In this document: positions 8,931 to 17,979 of the stretch, in pieces
Numbering within the stretch: position 1 is the stretch's first letter
How the letters are laid out: the number at the start of each line of letters is the position of its first letter
Source of the DNA: Microbacterium sp. AZCO
GTDB lineage: Bacteria > Actinomycetota > Actinomycetes > Actinomycetales > Microbacteriaceae
Length of the DNA stretch: 64,000 nt
Reading direction: 5' to 3'
Assembly: GCF_039614715.1 (NCBI RefSeq)
Contig: NZ_CP154857.1
Location: 2,852,001-2,916,000 of the forward strand
Notes under the pieces: model-generated
Database searches by the model: none
What the model was told of the DNA's origin: nothing
What the model saw: only the letters and a program-made list of their open reading frames with translations
Program-made: the position numbers and the translations under genes

Positions 8931-9451
8931 GCGCGGGGCTCTCGATCAGGCTCGTCGAGCCCGAGGAGTACGAAGAGGCCGGCCGCGTGACGGCCGAGGC
9001 GTATGCCGCGAGCTACGCCGACCTGCACGACAACTACCTCGCGTCGCTGCGCGACGTCGCGGGCCGCATCGTCGACGGCGATGTCTGGGTCGCCGTCGAC
9101 GAGGCGGGCGACATCCTCGGCACGGTCTGGGTCGCGCCCGAGGGGCGCCCCCTCTCCCCCGTCGCCGAGCCGGGCGAGACCGACTTCCGCCAGCTCGCCG
9201 TCGCGCCGGCGGCTCGCGGTCGAGGCGTCGGCGAAGCCCTCACGCGCCATGTCATCACCCTCGCCGCCGAGCGCGGCTCGCATCGCGTCATCATGAACAG
9301 CGGGCCGCAGATGCTCGGCGCCCACGCGCTCTACGCCAAGATCGGCTTCCGCCGCCTCCCCGAGCGCGAGAAGTCGATCGAGGTCGAGCCGGGGCGGTGG
9401 ATCGAGCTGCTGACCTTCGGGCTGGACGTGCCGGTGGCGGCCAAGGCCTGA
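8927..9451 (+). CDS. GNAT family N-acetyltransferase
   Basis: The 174-residue protein is a single GNAT fold using acetyl-CoA. The acetyl-CoA loop is FRQLAVAPAARGRGVGEAL (V-x-x-x-x-R-G-x-G). The C-terminal strand contains ALYAKIGFRRLPE, the usual Y-x-x-x-G-F ending. It starts at a GTG overlapping the stop of the LLM gene. In Bacillus yxe-type operons a GNAT acetylates S-modified cysteine before a monooxygenase acts, and the neighbours here suggest the same role, but the substrate is unproven. Confidence 0.9.
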   Translation: MSAGLSIRLVEPEEYEEAGRVTAEAYAASYADLHDNYLASLRDVAGRIVDGDVWVAVDEAGDILGTVWVAPEGRPLSPVAEPGETDFRQLAVAPAARGRGVGEALTRHVITLAAERGSHRVIMNSGPQMLGAHALYAKIGFRRLPEREKSIEVEPGRWIELLTFGLDVPVAAKA

Positions 9452-9620
9452 CGGTCGGGCCGGACCGCGGGCCTTGCAGCATCCTCTCCTCTGCTCGTCG
9501 CCAGGAAGGGAGCGCCTCCGGCTCGGGGAGGATGGATGCCGCGCCTCGGCCCTCCCGTCGTCGGTTCTTCTCCGCTCGGCGGAGGGATGCCCCGGCCCCG
9601 CTCGCGGCCGTGACCGCGGG
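9452..9620. other. Intergenic stretch between convergent genes
   Basis: This gap lies between the GNAT gene and the convergent hypothetical gene. The first 25 bases after the GNAT stop can fold into an imperfect stem (AAGGCC...GGCCTT enclosing CGGTC...GACCG), a weak bidirectional terminator candidate. I see no coding signal, RNA gene or repeat in the rest. Confidence 0.4.
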
Positions 9621-10229
9621 TCAGGCCTGCTCGTCCCAGAACCGCTGCACGCCCGACGCGAGGACGAGGAGCTCGCCGGCGTCGATCGAGGCGCGCTGCT
9701 CGCCGATGCCGAACGCGGGCCACTGCAGGACGAGCTCGATCGTTCCCGGCGGAGGGGCCGGCCAGAGCCAGAGGCCGTCCGTCGACGAGTACGAGTTCAT
9801 GCCTCCTCCGCCGCCGCCACCGGTGCGCATGAGGGTGTGTCCCTCGGGGCGCGCGTCGCGGTCGCCGAGGCCGGGGAGATCATCCAGCACCCGCTCACCG
9901 TCGCCCAGGACGAGGCCGTAGCGGCGGCGGCCGGCGCGGCCGCGGTGACCGCCGGGCCAATGGTCCATGAAGTCCGCGGAGAGGTCCTCCCACTCGGCTG
10001 TCGGGAGCCCCCGCCGACGAAGACGTCGTTCGATGCGGAACTCCACCCCGTCGCGGTAGACGTCACCGCCGGCGAGGGCGATCGCCACGTGCTCCGTCGC
10101 GGCCAGCAGCTGCGACGCGCTGAACGGCACGGGGACCTCGTCGACGGGCGGGGTGAACCACGGCGGCTGCACATACTCCTCCCAATCCGGCTCGGGTTGC
10201 TCGACGTCGGGCGGGAAGAAGTCGGCCAT
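9621..10229 (-). CDS. Hypothetical protein, proline/glycine-rich linker
   Basis: I do not recognise the family. The 202-residue soluble protein has an acidic, proline-rich start (FFPPDVEQPEPDWEEY), a middle part rich in Arg and hydrophobics (DGVEFRIERRLRRRG), and a run of eight glycines at about residues 142-149. The final segment is LWLWPAPPPGTIELVLQWPAFGIGE. No signal peptide or membrane span is seen. GC-codon bias is normal for the window. It is divergent from the DUF222/HNH gene. The ATG chosen has no clear ribosome-binding site; an earlier in-frame ATG would add 27 residues. Function unknown. Confidence 0.6.
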   Translation of the reverse strand: MADFFPPDVEQPEPDWEEYVQPPWFTPPVDEVPVPFSASQLLAATEHVAIALAGGDVYRDGVEFRIERRLRRRGLPTAEWEDLSADFMDHWPGGHRGRAGRRRYGLVLGDGERVLDDLPGLGDRDARPEGHTLMRTGGGGGGGMNSYSSTDGLWLWPAPPPGTIELVLQWPAFGIGEQRASIDAGELLVLASGVQRFWDEQA

Positions 10230-10339
10230 GGGGTCAGCCAACCATATGGGGGTCGTTTCCGCCGGGTCCTGGGTTGATCGTAGTTGCGTTCGATATCGGG
10301 CGCTGTTCAATGTCAGAGCCTCTCAGTACTGTCGTACTT

Positions 10340-11689
10340 ATGAACGATATCGGTGCCTTGATCGATGACAGAGATGTCCGAGACGAATTCGATCTCTGGG
10401 ACCGCGATCTGCACGGCCCACCCGATACCGCCGCGCGAGCTGACCGCGAGCTCCACGAGGTGGCGGCGGATGAGCTGGAGGCGTTCGCGCACCGGCGCCG
10501 CATGGCGATCGCCGAGGAGTACCGCCTCACGGCGCAGATCCTCCGCGCGGCCGAGCTCGACCCGGAGTACTGGACGGGCCCGGATCCGACCCGCGATCCC
10601 CTCTGGCAGGATCCGCGAGGCCGCACCATCGCCGCTGTGCGCCGCGAGCGACGCGATCTCGCGGTCCGCGCTGCGGCAGCCGACATCGCCGTTCGCCTGC
10701 GGATGTCGGAGACGACCGTCCGAACGCGAGCGATCCACGCTGAGACGCTCCGTGAACGGATGCCGCGGCTCTGGTCGCGATTCCTCGGCGGGCTCGTCGG
10801 TGAGCAGAACGCCGTGACGGCCGCCGGGCTCGCCGCATCCCTCCCCGCCGAGGCGCCCGAGACGTGGGCTGATTTCGACGCCGCAGTCGTCGACCGGGCC
10901 GAGCTGCTCACGCCCGCGAAGTTCCGCGTCGCCGCGCGTGCTGCGCGGGAGCGCGTGCATCTCGAGACCCCGGAAGACCGGCACCGGCGAGCCGCCGAGG
11001 ATCGCGCCGTGTGGTCCTCCCCCGAGCTCGACGGCATGGCGCGGATCGACGTCTTCGCCTCGGCCGAGCGCGTGCACGAGGCCGTGTCGCGCGTCGACGC
11101 GATCGCGCGGCACCTCGCCGCGCAGGACGGCGAAGATCGCACCCTGGCACAGCTGCGCGCCGCCGTCACGATCGACCTGTTGACGCGGGGACAGCTGGAT
11201 GCCGCAGGCCCGGCTCTCCGCGCGACGGTGGCCGTCACCGTTCCCGTCCTGACGCTGCTCGGCGCGTCCGACGAGCCCGCGACCCTCGACGGATACGGCC
11301 CGATCGACATCCACACGGCGCGACGGCTCGCGGGGTCCGCGACCTCGTGGATCCGCGTCCTGACCCACCCCGTGACCGGAACGGTCCTCGATGTCGACCG
11401 GCGCACCCATCGGGTGCCCGCCGACCTGCAGCGGTGGGTTCGGGCGACGCAGTCGACGTGCGTCTTCCCGGGATGCTGCCGCCTCGCCCGCGAGTGCGAC
11501 CTCGACCATCGGCTCGACTGGCAGTACGGCGGAGCGACGAACGGCACGAACCTCGACCCCGCGTGCACGCACCACCACATGGTCAAGCACGGCACACGGT
11601 GGCGCTCCGACCGATGCCCGGAGTCGAATGTCACGTGGTGGGTCAGCCCGACCGGGCTGCGGTGCGCGGCCGATCCGCCGCCGTTCTGA
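10340..11689 (+). CDS. DUF222 / HNH endonuclease domain protein (13E12-type)
   Basis: About 449 residues. The N-terminal two thirds is the helical DUF222 region, and the C-terminal part holds an HNH motif: CVFPGC, ECDLDHRLDWQYGG, TNLDPACTHHHMVKH. Proteins of this type are present in many copies in actinobacteria. Their biological role is unclear, and nuclease activity is assumed only from the motif. The chosen ATG has a TACTGT -10-like box ending 7 bases before it and no Shine-Dalgarno, consistent with a leaderless mRNA. An ATG 30 bases upstream (MSEPLS) is an alternative start. The gene is divergent from the hypothetical gene to its left. Confidence 0.8.
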   Translation: MNDIGALIDDRDVRDEFDLWDRDLHGPPDTAARADRELHEVAADELEAFAHRRRMAIAEEYRLTAQILRAAELDPEYWTGPDPTRDPLWQDPRGRTIAAVRRERRDLAVRAAAADIAVRLRMSETTVRTRAIHAETLRERMPRLWSRFLGGLVGEQNAVTAAGLAASLPAEAPETWADFDAAVVDRAELLTPAKFRVAARAARERVHLETPEDRHRRAAEDRAVWSSPELDGMARIDVFASAERVHEAVSRVDAIARHLAAQDGEDRTLAQLRAAVTIDLLTRGQLDAAGPALRATVAVTVPVLTLLGASDEPATLDGYGPIDIHTARRLAGSATSWIRVLTHPVTGTVLDVDRRTHRVPADLQRWVRATQSTCVFPGCCRLARECDLDHRLDWQYGGATNGTNLDPACTHHHMVKHGTRWRSDRCPESNVTWWVSPTGLRCAADPPPF

Positions 11690-11736
11690 CCCGCATGGAC
11701 AGCGGAGGTGGGCTCGGAGGTGGGCGTTCGGGTAGG

Positions 11737-12552
11737 TCAGGTCAGGTCGTCGTGGTCTCCGCGCACCCAGGCGATGTGTCGGTCGGCCGACCACCGCACG
11801 ATCTCGCGCGCCCGCTCGGGGATCACGTTGTCGAAGTTGCCGTACAGGCGGTCGAAGGCGAACCGTTCGACGTGCGAGGCGACCCGGTCGACGACGCCGG
11901 CCGAGAGAGGGAGGCGATTCGGGTAGCTCCGCATGAAGCTTACCGATGTCCTGTCGGGGTTGGCGAAGATCGTGTCGCTCGACAGCAGCACGCCTCTGCC
12001 GTCCGCCCCGCCGGCCCAGTGCACGACCGCGCTGCCGGGGAAGTGTCCGCCGGGCTGGGTGAGAGTCACTCCGGGGAGGATCTCGATGTTCGACGACCAC
12101 GTCTCGATGACCGGGTCGGGTCGCGCCACCCATTCCCGGTCCTTCTCGGCGACGAGCACGGGCGCACCTCCGAGCGCTCGGCTCCACTCGACCTGCACGC
12201 CGTACATGTGCGGGTGGCTCGCGACGATCGCCACGACCGGCCCGAGCGCGCGCACCGCCTCGACGGCCGCATCGTCGACGTAGCCGATCGGGTCGAAGAG
12301 CAGGCATCCGGCGTGGGTGCGGATGAGCTTCGACCGCTGCCCGATCCCGACTCCCGGGGCGCTGCCGATCAGCCACAGGTCTGGCTCCGCCTCGACGAGC
12401 TCCGTGCGGCAGCCGGCATCCCTCAGCTCGGCGAGCGTCGTCCAGTGCTGCCCATCGGCCGGAACCCATTGCCGATCGTCCGCGCAGATCGCGCACACCT
12501 CGACCCGCTCCGCGTGCTCGACCGCGCAGGTCGCACAGATCCAGAAAGACAT
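11737..12552 (-). CDS. Metallo-beta-lactamase-fold protein with N-terminal zinc ribbon
   Basis: The 271-residue protein opens with two CxxC pairs (CATC and CAIC, residues 6-23), a small zinc ribbon. A metallo-beta-lactamase-like fold follows, recognisable by LLFDPIGYVDDAAV, IVASHPHMYG, QPGGHFPGSAVVHW and LLSSDTIF. The canonical HxHxDH metal motif appears as SHPHMYG, so part of the standard dinuclear site is altered. GGHFPGS and SSDT match the later metal positions. The substrate is unknown and catalysis is likely but not certain. Confidence 0.75.
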   Translation of the reverse strand: MSFWICATCAVEHAERVEVCAICADDRQWVPADGQHWTTLAELRDAGCRTELVEAEPDLWLIGSAPGVGIGQRSKLIRTHAGCLLFDPIGYVDDAAVEAVRALGPVVAIVASHPHMYGVQVEWSRALGGAPVLVAEKDREWVARPDPVIETWSSNIEILPGVTLTQPGGHFPGSAVVHWAGGADGRGVLLSSDTIFANPDRTSVSFMRSYPNRLPLSAGVVDRVASHVERFAFDRLYGNFDNVIPERAREIVRWSADRHIAWVRGDHDDLT

Positions 12553-12573
12553 GGATGCCGCTCCTCCTCGATC

Positions 12574-13650
12574 TCAGAGCCCCGGCGTGTCGACGGCCGG
12601 GGTATCGCCGGCGCGATAGACGTCGACGAGGTATTCGTCCACTTCGGCGCGCGTCATCGGCCGCAGGGTGCCCGCCAGGTGCTCGATGTCCGCCGCTGAC
12701 GCGGGCCGTGTTCCGTCGAGCTCACCGACCTCGACGTCATCGGCGATGTCCAGCACGACGAAGTCGTCATCGATGACGTAGGCGACGGCGGTCCCGTCCG
12801 AACGCGACCACCCTTCGTCGGTCTGCACGCACCAGTCCGGGTAGGCATCCGGGGTCGGCGAGTCCGCCTCTCCTGGTCTGATGAGGAATCCACAGGCCGC
12901 GGTGCCGATCGCGGACCCGTCGACGGGTCCAGAGGCGTAAACGGTCGCGACCGCGCCGGCGTCACTCACGAGCCACGTGTCGGCCGCCGCACCGGTGGCG
13001 CGCACGCGCGCATTGCGCCACCCGTCGAGGTCGGTCACGACCGGGAAGGTGCCTTCGGTGAGGAAGTAGTGCAGGTTCTCGGCATCACGCTCGGCGGCGG
13101 CCGCTTCCGATTGGGCCCGCGCCCGGTCGGCACTCGTCGGCTGCACCGCCGGAAGCACGACGGCGCTGACGGCGGCTGCCGCTCCGAGCAGTCGAAGCAT
13201 GAGCGGACCGAGGAAGAGCCCGAGTGCGACGGCGCTGAGCGCGACGGTCAGGAAGTGGACGGGACTTCCGCCGAGAGTGATGGGAGCCAGGATGCCGTTG
13301 AGGAATCCGTAGGCGCCGAGCGCGGAGAGCAGCATCGTCACCACGATGGCTCCGGCGACGGGCGCCTTGCCGGTCAGCTTCTTCCCGACGAGCGCGATGG
13401 CCACGATGAGCAGGACGGCGACGAATGGGATGCCGACGAGCGGCGTCACCCCCAGGAACATGGCGAAGACGACGAGTTGTGAGACGACGGCGTCCGCGAC
13501 CAGCATCAGCGCGGCGGTGATGCCGATGACGGCCAGCGATCGCCCGGCCGAGGGGCGCCAGGGCGACACGGCGCGCGACGGCACCTCGACGTCGGCGTCT
13601 GCGGTGTCGGCCACTTGCGCAGTCAACCACGCGCGAAGCCCGGCCGTCAC
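12574..13650 (-). CDS. Hypothetical membrane protein with C-terminal extracytoplasmic domain
   Basis: I do not recognise the family. The protein has 358 residues. After a 35-residue cytoplasmic start there are about five membrane spans up to residue 165 (for example SLAVIGITAALMLVADAVV and FVAVLLIVAIALV). A soluble domain of about 190 residues follows, with alternating strands and two cysteines (TAACGF, PDWCVQ) that could form a disulfide outside the cell. The end resembles a short helical tail (ADIEHLAGTLRPMTRAEVDEYL). The GTG start is supported by GAGGA 10 bases upstream. It lies 21 bases from the start of the metallo-beta-lactamase-fold gene in the same orientation. Confidence 0.65.
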   Translation of the reverse strand: MTAGLRAWLTAQVADTADADVEVPSRAVSPWRPSAGRSLAVIGITAALMLVADAVVSQLVVFAMFLGVTPLVGIPFVAVLLIVAIALVGKKLTGKAPVAGAIVVTMLLSALGAYGFLNGILAPITLGGSPVHFLTVALSAVALGLFLGPLMLRLLGAAAAVSAVVLPAVQPTSADRARAQSEAAAAERDAENLHYFLTEGTFPVVTDLDGWRNARVRATGAAADTWLVSDAGAVATVYASGPVDGSAIGTAACGFLIRPGEADSPTPDAYPDWCVQTDEGWSRSDGTAVAYVIDDDFVVLDIADDVEVGELDGTRPASAADIEHLAGTLRPMTRAEVDEYLVDVYRAGDTPAVDTPGL

Positions 13651-13790
13651 CGTCGATGTCCTCGGGGGATGACGTCAGCGTCGCATTCCTGCGCTTTGGT
13701 CAGCTCGGTTCACGCCCGGCAGGCTCACGCGGCCGGCGTCCGGCCCGCCCGATCGCCGGCTCGGGGCACGCGGGTCACGACGGGCCCGGG

Positions 13791-14909
13791 TCAGCGCGTC
13801 GCGAGGTCTGCCAGCACCCGACCGATCGTCGGGGCGAACTTGAAGCCCTGCCCCGAGAAGCCCGCCCCGACGGTCACCGGTCCGACGCGCTCGAGGAAGA
13901 AGGACGAGTCCGGGGTCGACGTGTACGTGCACGTGATCTCGTCGGCGGTCGAGGCATCCACTCCGGGAAGCCACTCGCGGGCGTAGCGCCTGATCAGCGC
14001 GGACAGGCCGGGGTCGGGGACGTACGTGCGACGGTCGGGGTGCGTCTCGGGTCCGACGCCGTGCCAGCCCGCCTTGACGCCCTCGCCCGGCGAGCCCATG
14101 CCGTAGACGCCGCTCGGGAACCACGCCGTGTCGGGGTCGTCTGATGAAGACGCGTGATTGAAGCCCGGCCACTCATCGGGAGCCCCGGTGAGCGGCGCGA
14201 AGAACGCCGGCTGCTCCTGCGTCACCCGCAGCGGAGGCAGCTCGAACGAGGCGCCCAGTGCGGCGAGCAGGTCGACGGTCCAGGCGCCGGCCGTCACGAC
14301 GGCGCGCTCGGCGCGCAGCACCTCCTCGCCCGACGAAGCGGCGGACCGCAGCCTCACCGTCACGCGGTCGTCCGACACGGATCCGCCGATCACGGCGGTC
14401 GATCGCAGCACGCGGGCGCCCCGCGCGGCGGCGGCATCCGCGAATCCCGCGACCGCCCGGTCGGCGTTGATCCGCCCCGCGTCCGGCGTGTGCAGCACCG
14501 GCCCCGCGAAGCGGAAGCCCGGCCACCGCTCCGATGCGTCGGCCGCCGAGAGCAGAGATGCCTCGAAGCCACCGGCGACGAGCACGTCCGCGAGCCACGC
14601 GAAGTCGCGGCCCGGCCCGTGATTGACGATGCCGGTCCGCGCCAGCACAGAAGTGCCTGTCTCGGCCTCGAGCTCGCGCCAGAGGCGCTCGGCCTCGTGC
14701 AGCCACCCGAGCAGCACGGGATCGGCGTAGCTGACGTTGAAGTTGCGCGAGGCTCCATGCGAGGCGCCGTGCGTGTGCCCCGCCTCGAACTGCTCGACGA
14801 GGACGACGTCCAGGCCGCGTCCGGCGAGCTGCCACGCCGTTGCGGCGCCCATGACCCCGCCGCCGATGACGACGATCTGGGCGTCGTGCGCGGCGGAACC
14901 CGTCGTCAC
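13791..14909 (-). CDS. FAD-dependent amine/amino-acid oxidase (sarcosine oxidase / SolA-like)
   Basis: The 372-residue flavoprotein of the DAO family has a Rossmann FAD motif at the N-terminus (VVIGGGVMGAATAWQLAGRG) and HGASHGASRNFNVSY, which resembles the flavin-proximal segment of monomeric sarcosine oxidase and N-methyltryptophan oxidase. The C-terminal GAGFSGQGFKFAPTIG is a hallmark of that branch. The expected reaction is oxidation of an N-methyl or alpha-amino group with O2 giving H2O2. It is the last gene of the minus-strand train, and its GTG start overlaps the stop of the MFS-GNAT gene by 4 bases. Confidence 0.88.
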   Translation of the reverse strand: MTTGSAAHDAQIVVIGGGVMGAATAWQLAGRGLDVVLVEQFEAGHTHGASHGASRNFNVSYADPVLLGWLHEAERLWRELEAETGTSVLARTGIVNHGPGRDFAWLADVLVAGGFEASLLSAADASERWPGFRFAGPVLHTPDAGRINADRAVAGFADAAAARGARVLRSTAVIGGSVSDDRVTVRLRSAASSGEEVLRAERAVVTAGAWTVDLLAALGASFELPPLRVTQEQPAFFAPLTGAPDEWPGFNHASSSDDPDTAWFPSGVYGMGSPGEGVKAGWHGVGPETHPDRRTYVPDPGLSALIRRYAREWLPGVDASTADEITCTYTSTPDSSFFLERVGPVTVGAGFSGQGFKFAPTIGRVLADLATR

Positions 14910-16900
14910 GGCGCGACGTGCTTCTCGAAGCAGTTCGAGAACGAGATGTCGAGGTACGGCGGATAGATCGGGATGCGCGTGTAGCCGATCTTCTCGTACA
15001 GCGCGACGGCGTCGGGCTGGCGGTCACCCGTCTGCAGGATGAGGCGGCCGACACCGGCGTCGCGAGCGACACTCTCCAGCTCGGCCATGAGCGCGCGGCT
15101 GAGCCCGCTCCCCCGCGACGACGGCTCGACGTAGACGCGCTTGACCTCGAGCGACCCGCGGAAGTCGTCGCCGAGGTCGCGAAGCGCCGCGTGCCCGACG
15201 GGCCGACCCTCGGCATCCGTCGCGATCACGGTCGCGACGATCGTGCCGGGGTCGATCCCGAGCGCGGCACCGATGCGCTCCGCCTGCTCTGCCGGGATGT
15301 CGTCGAGCCTGTCGGCGTAGCGGGGCGAGAGCTCGGCATCCATCGCCTCGCGCAGGCCCGCCGCGCGGTCGTCGTCCCACGGCACGGTCTCGAGGGTCCA
15401 CAGCGCGGTCGTCTCAGGCATGACGCCATTCTCGCCTTCACGCGCCCCCGCGCCGGACGGGTCGGCAACACCTCGTAACGTCGCGGCGGCGCGGCGCAGC
15501 GACGGGTCGAACGCGATGAGGGCGGAGAGCCCGACGGCCGCGGCGCAGACCGCTAGCGCCGCCTGCAGGGAGGCCGCGGAGGCGAGACCCGAGGCTCCGA
15601 GGAGGATGCCCGTCGCCACGGCGACGATGTAGGTCGCCGAGAGCCGCTGCGTCAGCTGGAGGAAGGATGCCGCGACACCGTGCAGCGCCGGGGTGGCGTG
15701 CGAGAGGGTCACGGTGCGCAGCGGCGGCTCGATCAGTCCGCCCGCGATCCCGAGCCCGAAGTTGACGGCGGCTGTCACGACGAGGAGCGTCGCTGTGTCC
15801 ACCGCGCCGATCGAGAGGGCCATGCCCGCCGTGAGCACCGTTTCGACAGCGAGGCCGACGATGAGCACGGCGATGCCGAAGCGCGCGAAGAGGCGCCGGC
15901 TGACGAGCGAGACGGCGAGCCGGCCGAGGGCCCCCGGGATGAAGACACCCGCGATGAGGATCGCCGGCGCGCCCGAGACCTGCAGCAGGTACAGCGTCAG
16001 CACGCTTCCCTGCGCGAGCAGAGCACCGAACCAGAGGAGCGCCACGAGGTTGCCCGCGACGAACCCGCGCGAGCGCACGAGCACGGGCGTGAAGAGCGCG
16101 AGCCTGCCCCGCCTCGTGTAGACGCGCTCCCACCCGATCAGCCCCACGAGCAGGAGAGCGGATGCCCCGAACACGGCGAACTGCACGGGTCCGCGTACAC
16201 CCGGCTCGATGACGGGCAGCATCAGCAGCACGACGAGTCCGCCGAGCAGCGCGATGCCGGGCAGGTCGAGCGTCATGCGGGGCGTCGAGACGTCGGTGCA
16301 CGGCAGGCCGCGGAGGGCGAGCACGATCGCGAGCACCGTGAGCGGCAGCGGGGCGAGGAGGATGAGCCGCCACGCCGCGTCGGGGGGCGCGAGCGTCAGC
16401 ACGAGGCCCGCCACGATCGGGCCGAGCAGCCCCGCCACGGCGCCCGCCGCCGTGTATGCGACGAACGCGCGGATGCGCGCGGCGCCGTGGTACAGATCCT
16501 GGATGACGCCGAGCACCTGGGCGCTGACGAACCCCGCGCCGAGGCCCTGGACGAACCGGCCGGCGACGACGACGCCCATGACGGGCCCGCCCGCCGACAG
16601 CAGGCCGCCGAGGAGGAAGACCGTCAGGCCCGCGACGAAGAGGCGACGGCGGCCGAAGGCGTCGCCGAGGCGTCCGGCGGGCACGAGGCCGAGGCCGAAC
16701 GTCAGGGAGAACGACGCGAGGAACCACTGCAGCGCGGCGGTCGAGGCATCCATGCTGCTCGCGAGCGACGGGGCCGTGTAGGCGACCGTCGTCGCATCGA
16801 AGAGCGTCGCGAAGCCCGCGCCGAGGCACGACCAGAGCGCCGCCGAGGACGGGGGCGACCCCGCGGCCGGTCGGACCGCGGGGTCGGCGAGGCGCGTCAC
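14906..16900 (-). CDS. MFS transporter fused to a GNAT acetyltransferase
   Basis: One uninterrupted reading frame of 664 codons. Residues 1 to about 490 are a major facilitator, probably 14 spans of the drug:H+ antiporter type, with the A-loop signature AGRLGDAFGRRRLFV. Residues about 494-664, beginning at an internal Met (MPETTALW), form a GNAT domain with VYVEPSSRGSGLSRALM as the acetyl-CoA loop and ALYEKIGYTRI at the end. The internal ATG at 15421 has no clear ribosome-binding site, so a fused protein is likelier than two genes. The start is a GTG overlapping the LLM stop. The fusion would couple acetylation to export or import of the same molecule (inference). Confidence 0.8.
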   Translation of the reverse strand: MTRLADPAVRPAAGSPPSSAALWSCLGAGFATLFDATTVAYTAPSLASSMDASTAALQWFLASFSLTFGLGLVPAGRLGDAFGRRRLFVAGLTVFLLGGLLSAGGPVMGVVVAGRFVQGLGAGFVSAQVLGVIQDLYHGAARIRAFVAYTAAGAVAGLLGPIVAGLVLTLAPPDAAWRLILLAPLPLTVLAIVLALRGLPCTDVSTPRMTLDLPGIALLGGLVVLLMLPVIEPGVRGPVQFAVFGASALLLVGLIGWERVYTRRGRLALFTPVLVRSRGFVAGNLVALLWFGALLAQGSVLTLYLLQVSGAPAILIAGVFIPGALGRLAVSLVSRRLFARFGIAVLIVGLAVETVLTAGMALSIGAVDTATLLVVTAAVNFGLGIAGGLIEPPLRTVTLSHATPALHGVAASFLQLTQRLSATYIVAVATGILLGASGLASAASLQAALAVCAAAVGLSALIAFDPSLRRAAATLRGVADPSGAGAREGENGVMPETTALWTLETVPWDDDRAAGLREAMDAELSPRYADRLDDIPAEQAERIGAALGIDPGTIVATVIATDAEGRPVGHAALRDLGDDFRGSLEVKRVYVEPSSRGSGLSRALMAELESVARDAGVGRLILQTGDRQPDAVALYEKIGYTRIPIYPPYLDISFSNCFEKHVAP

Positions 16901-17979
16901 GCCAGGACGGCGTCGGCGAGGCGGGTGTCGGCGTCCTGTTCGGTCCAGAGCGTCGTCGGCAGCTCGCGCCGCAGCACCGGCGCGACCTCGAGTGCGAACC
17001 GCTCGAGGATCTCGAGCTGCTGCGCGAACGGCACGGTGGTCGGCAGCGAGATCGACTGCAGCGAATGCCCCAGCCGGTCATGGAAGCCGCGGATCTTTTC
17101 GACGACCTGCTCAGCGGTGCCCACGAGCACTGGACCCTCCGCGACCGCATGGTGGATGTCACGGTACGGCGTGTTGTTGCCCGGCACGTTCGTCGCCGCG
17201 ACGATGGCGTCGTAGACGGGTCCGTACTGGCGGATCGCCTCCTCCGCGGTGTCGGCGATGAAGAGCGCGCCTGCGCCCGCGGCGACGTAGTCGCGGCCCG
17301 GCTCGTGACCGTGGCGCACGTACTCCGAGCGGTAGTGGTCGACCAGCACGGCGTAGTTCTCGAGCGGCTGGAGCGCGTTCGCGCTGAACAGCGGGTCGCC
17401 CCAGCGCGCGGCGAGCGCCGCCGAGAACAGCGTCGTCGCCGACCCGTGCCATACGCGCGGCGCGCCGTCGTACGGTCGCGGCTGCGTCGTGACATCGGTG
17501 AGCGGGCGCGTGAACTCGCCGCCCGGCCAGTCGACGTGCTCCCCCTCCCACAGCGCGCGCAGCAGCGCGTACTTCTCGGCGAGAAGCTCCCACTGGTCGT
17601 CGATCTCGTACCCGAAGAGCGGGAACTGGGCGACCTCGTTGCCCTTGCCGATCGTGAGCTCGAGCCGGCCCTCCGAGAGCTGGTCGATGGTCGCGTAGTC
17701 CTCCGCGACCCGCACGGGGTCGAGCACGGGGATGACGGTGACGCCGGAGTTCAGCCTGACCCGGCTGGTCCGCGCCGCGATGGCGCCCAGGAGGACGGTC
17801 GGCGACGACGACAGGAACGGCCCCGCGTGCCGCTCGCCCACGGCGACCGCGTCGAAGCCCAGCTCCTCGGCTCGCACGGCGGCGACGAGCGTCTGCTCGA
17901 GCCGCTCCGACGGCGAGACCTGCCGCCCCGTGAGGGGATCGGCGCGGTAGGGGATGATGTCCAGGAGCTGGAACCTCAT
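16897..17979 (-). CDS. LLM-class flavin-dependent oxidoreductase
   Basis: The 360-residue luciferase-like TIM-barrel enzyme starts MRFQLLDIIPYRADP. Family features are FDAVAVGERHAGPFLSSSP, RVRLNSGVTVIPVLDPVRVAEDYATIDQ (in parts) and GRLELTIGKGNE. Near the end, VLVGTAEQVVEKI and the helical tail fit the family. The ATG overlaps the TGA of DUF1684 by 4 bases, and the stop overlaps the MFS-GNAT start by 4 bases, so it is embedded in the gene train. It should need reduced flavin supplied by a reductase encoded elsewhere. Confidence 0.9.
   Translation of the reverse strand: MRFQLLDIIPYRADPLTGRQVSPSERLEQTLVAAVRAEELGFDAVAVGERHAGPFLSSSPTVLLGAIAARTSRVRLNSGVTVIPVLDPVRVAEDYATIDQLSEGRLELTIGKGNEVAQFPLFGYEIDDQWELLAEKYALLRALWEGEHVDWPGGEFTRPLTDVTTQPRPYDGAPRVWHGSATTLFSAALAARWGDPLFSANALQPLENYAVLVDHYRSEYVRHGHEPGRDYVAAGAGALFIADTAEEAIRQYGPVYDAIVAATNVPGNNTPYRDIHHAVAEGPVLVGTAEQVVEKIRGFHDRLGHSLQSISLPTTVPFAQQLEILERFALEVAPVLRRELPTTLWTEQDADTRLADAVLA

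Noticed and set aside
9805..9830. CCG/CCT run resembling a trinucleotide repeat
   Set aside because: It codes for a run of glycines inside a hypothetical protein and is too short for a functional tandem repeat claim.
13731..13745. Short GGCCGG/CCGGCC hairpin before the oxidase 3' end
   Set aside because: A 6-bp stem in a GC-rich spacer is expected by chance and has no terminator-like tail.
15419..15421. Separate start for a GNAT gene after the MFS gene
   Set aside because: The ATG has no good ribosome-binding site and the MFS frame runs into it without a stop, so a fusion is more likely; kept as one feature.
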